DNA from: Tulasnella sp. 424
Lineage: Eukaryota > Basidiomycota > Agaricomycetes > Cantharellales > Tulasnellaceae
Direction of reading: 5' to 3'
Assembly: GCA_019633425.1 (NCBI GenBank)
Contig: WSUB01000062.1
Coordinates: forward strand, 132,907-196,906
DNA: 64,000 nt
Part shown: positions 63,428-64,000 of the stretch, piece after piece
How the letters are laid out: every line of letters starts with the position of its first letter
How positions within the stretch are numbered: position 1 is the stretch's first letter
Notes under the pieces: model-generated
Seen by the model: only the letters and a program-made list of their open reading frames with translations
Told to the model about the DNA's origin: nothing
Database searches by the model: none
Position numbers and translations under genes: made by a program

Positions 63428-64000
63428 ACCTCTTGTGCCCGTGGTCCTACACATTTAAAACTCCCTCAGCTTGTTGGGAGACTTTTGATCGAGACCAAAA
63501 CGCAGCTCACCCTCCAAGCCAGAGGCGAGACCATCATTTCCACATCCGGCGCACCTTCCCACTAGTCGAATTCTCCACCACTTCGGAGTTACCATCCTCC
63601 CCGCCACCACCAGGCTTCCTCCCAAGCTCCCCCATCCTCAACCCTCACGAACGCCATGCACTTCTGCGTATGCGTCGTCAACGGCCCCGTCCCGCTGATC
63701 ATGTACTGCGTGACGGCTCGCATCATCGACAGCTTCTGCCATGCATTCTAGGGCTTCAGGATCCGGCCGGTGTGGTAGCCAGGTCGAGTTGGGAAGGAGG
63801 AGTTGAAAACGATGTGGTCCGCGAGGTTGCGACCTACGCCTGGAAGGGTTTGGATTATGGGTATGGAGTGTTTTGAGAGTTGGGGTTCGGGGCCGATGCC
63901 GGAAAGGAGAAGGATTTGAGGCGTGTTTGACTGCTCCGGCACTTTTTAAGAATCGAATTTAGTACGGGTGGGGCGGTTTTACGGTAAGGGTGGAAAGACT
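63428..64000 (-). pseudogene. GMC6: GMC oxidoreductase fragment, cut by BRF1 relic and right edge
   Basis: Reads [53 protein letters not shown], then TAG at 63748-63750 where other copies have K/Q-NAW. Further on, MRAVTQYMISGTGPLTTHTQKCMAF and the AWR intron border are present. The exons that should follow (TSKGTVTLKSA to SGHTAGP) are absent, replaced by BRF1 at 63427. Also a deletion in the AGA segment near 63940. 5' part lies beyond the window. Confidence 0.8.

Overview
The window looks like nuclear DNA of a basidiomycete fungus, most likely an Agaricomycete. Coding regions are split by short introns of about 50-70 nt with fungal splice sites. Gene content is TKL-type protein kinases fused to TPR arrays and GMC-family (glucose-methanol-choline) FAD oxidoreductases. 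There are no bacterial operons, rRNA or CRISPR arrays. Nearly all coding sequence is on the minus strand; a small lectin-like gene at 4.5-5.4 kb and a SET1-like pseudogene near 20 kb are on the plus strand. The genus cannot be fixed from the sequence alone.

Layout. 0-11.6 kb holds three kinase-TPR genes (K1 cut by the left edge, K2, K3), relics of further copies at 2.5-2.8 and 3.4-4.0 kb, and the plus-strand lectin-like gene. 11.6-22.2 kb is gene-poor, with dispersed and inverted repeats and a decayed SET1-type histone methyltransferase fragment. 22.2-24.8 kb holds GMC1, the only GMC gene that reads through intact. From 25 kb to the right edge there are five repeated cassettes, each with a kinase-TPR gene preceded on the minus strand by a GMC copy: K4+GMC2, K5+GMC3, K6+GMC4, K7+GMC5 and K8+GMC6. 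Flanking non-coding blocks are also shared between cassettes, so whole units were duplicated. Every GMC copy in the cassettes is broken. A 5'-truncated copy of BRF1 (TFIIIB subunit) is embedded between K8 and GMC6.

The kinase-TPR genes share one plan of seven exons, all joined in phase 0: a short leader exon (with an NLS-like basic motif in K3-K8), ATP-loop and VAVKK exon, alpha-C/hinge exon of exactly 183 nt, catalytic-loop exon of exactly 75 nt, DFG/APE exon of about 300 nt, C-lobe exon of 207 nt, and a single large TPR exon built from 40-residue repeats. The TPR exon ranges from about 7 repeats (K2, K3) to about 32 (K6, a protein of about 1,706 residues). Most copies are non-RD kinases (HGD or HAD in place of HRD). 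K8 carries three independent lesions and is probably dead.

The most interesting reading, as inference, is a fast-evolving family of intracellular receptor-like kinases whose repeat arrays grow and shrink by unequal exchange, resembling in organisation the fungal and plant innate-recognition gene clusters. No function is shown by sequence alone.
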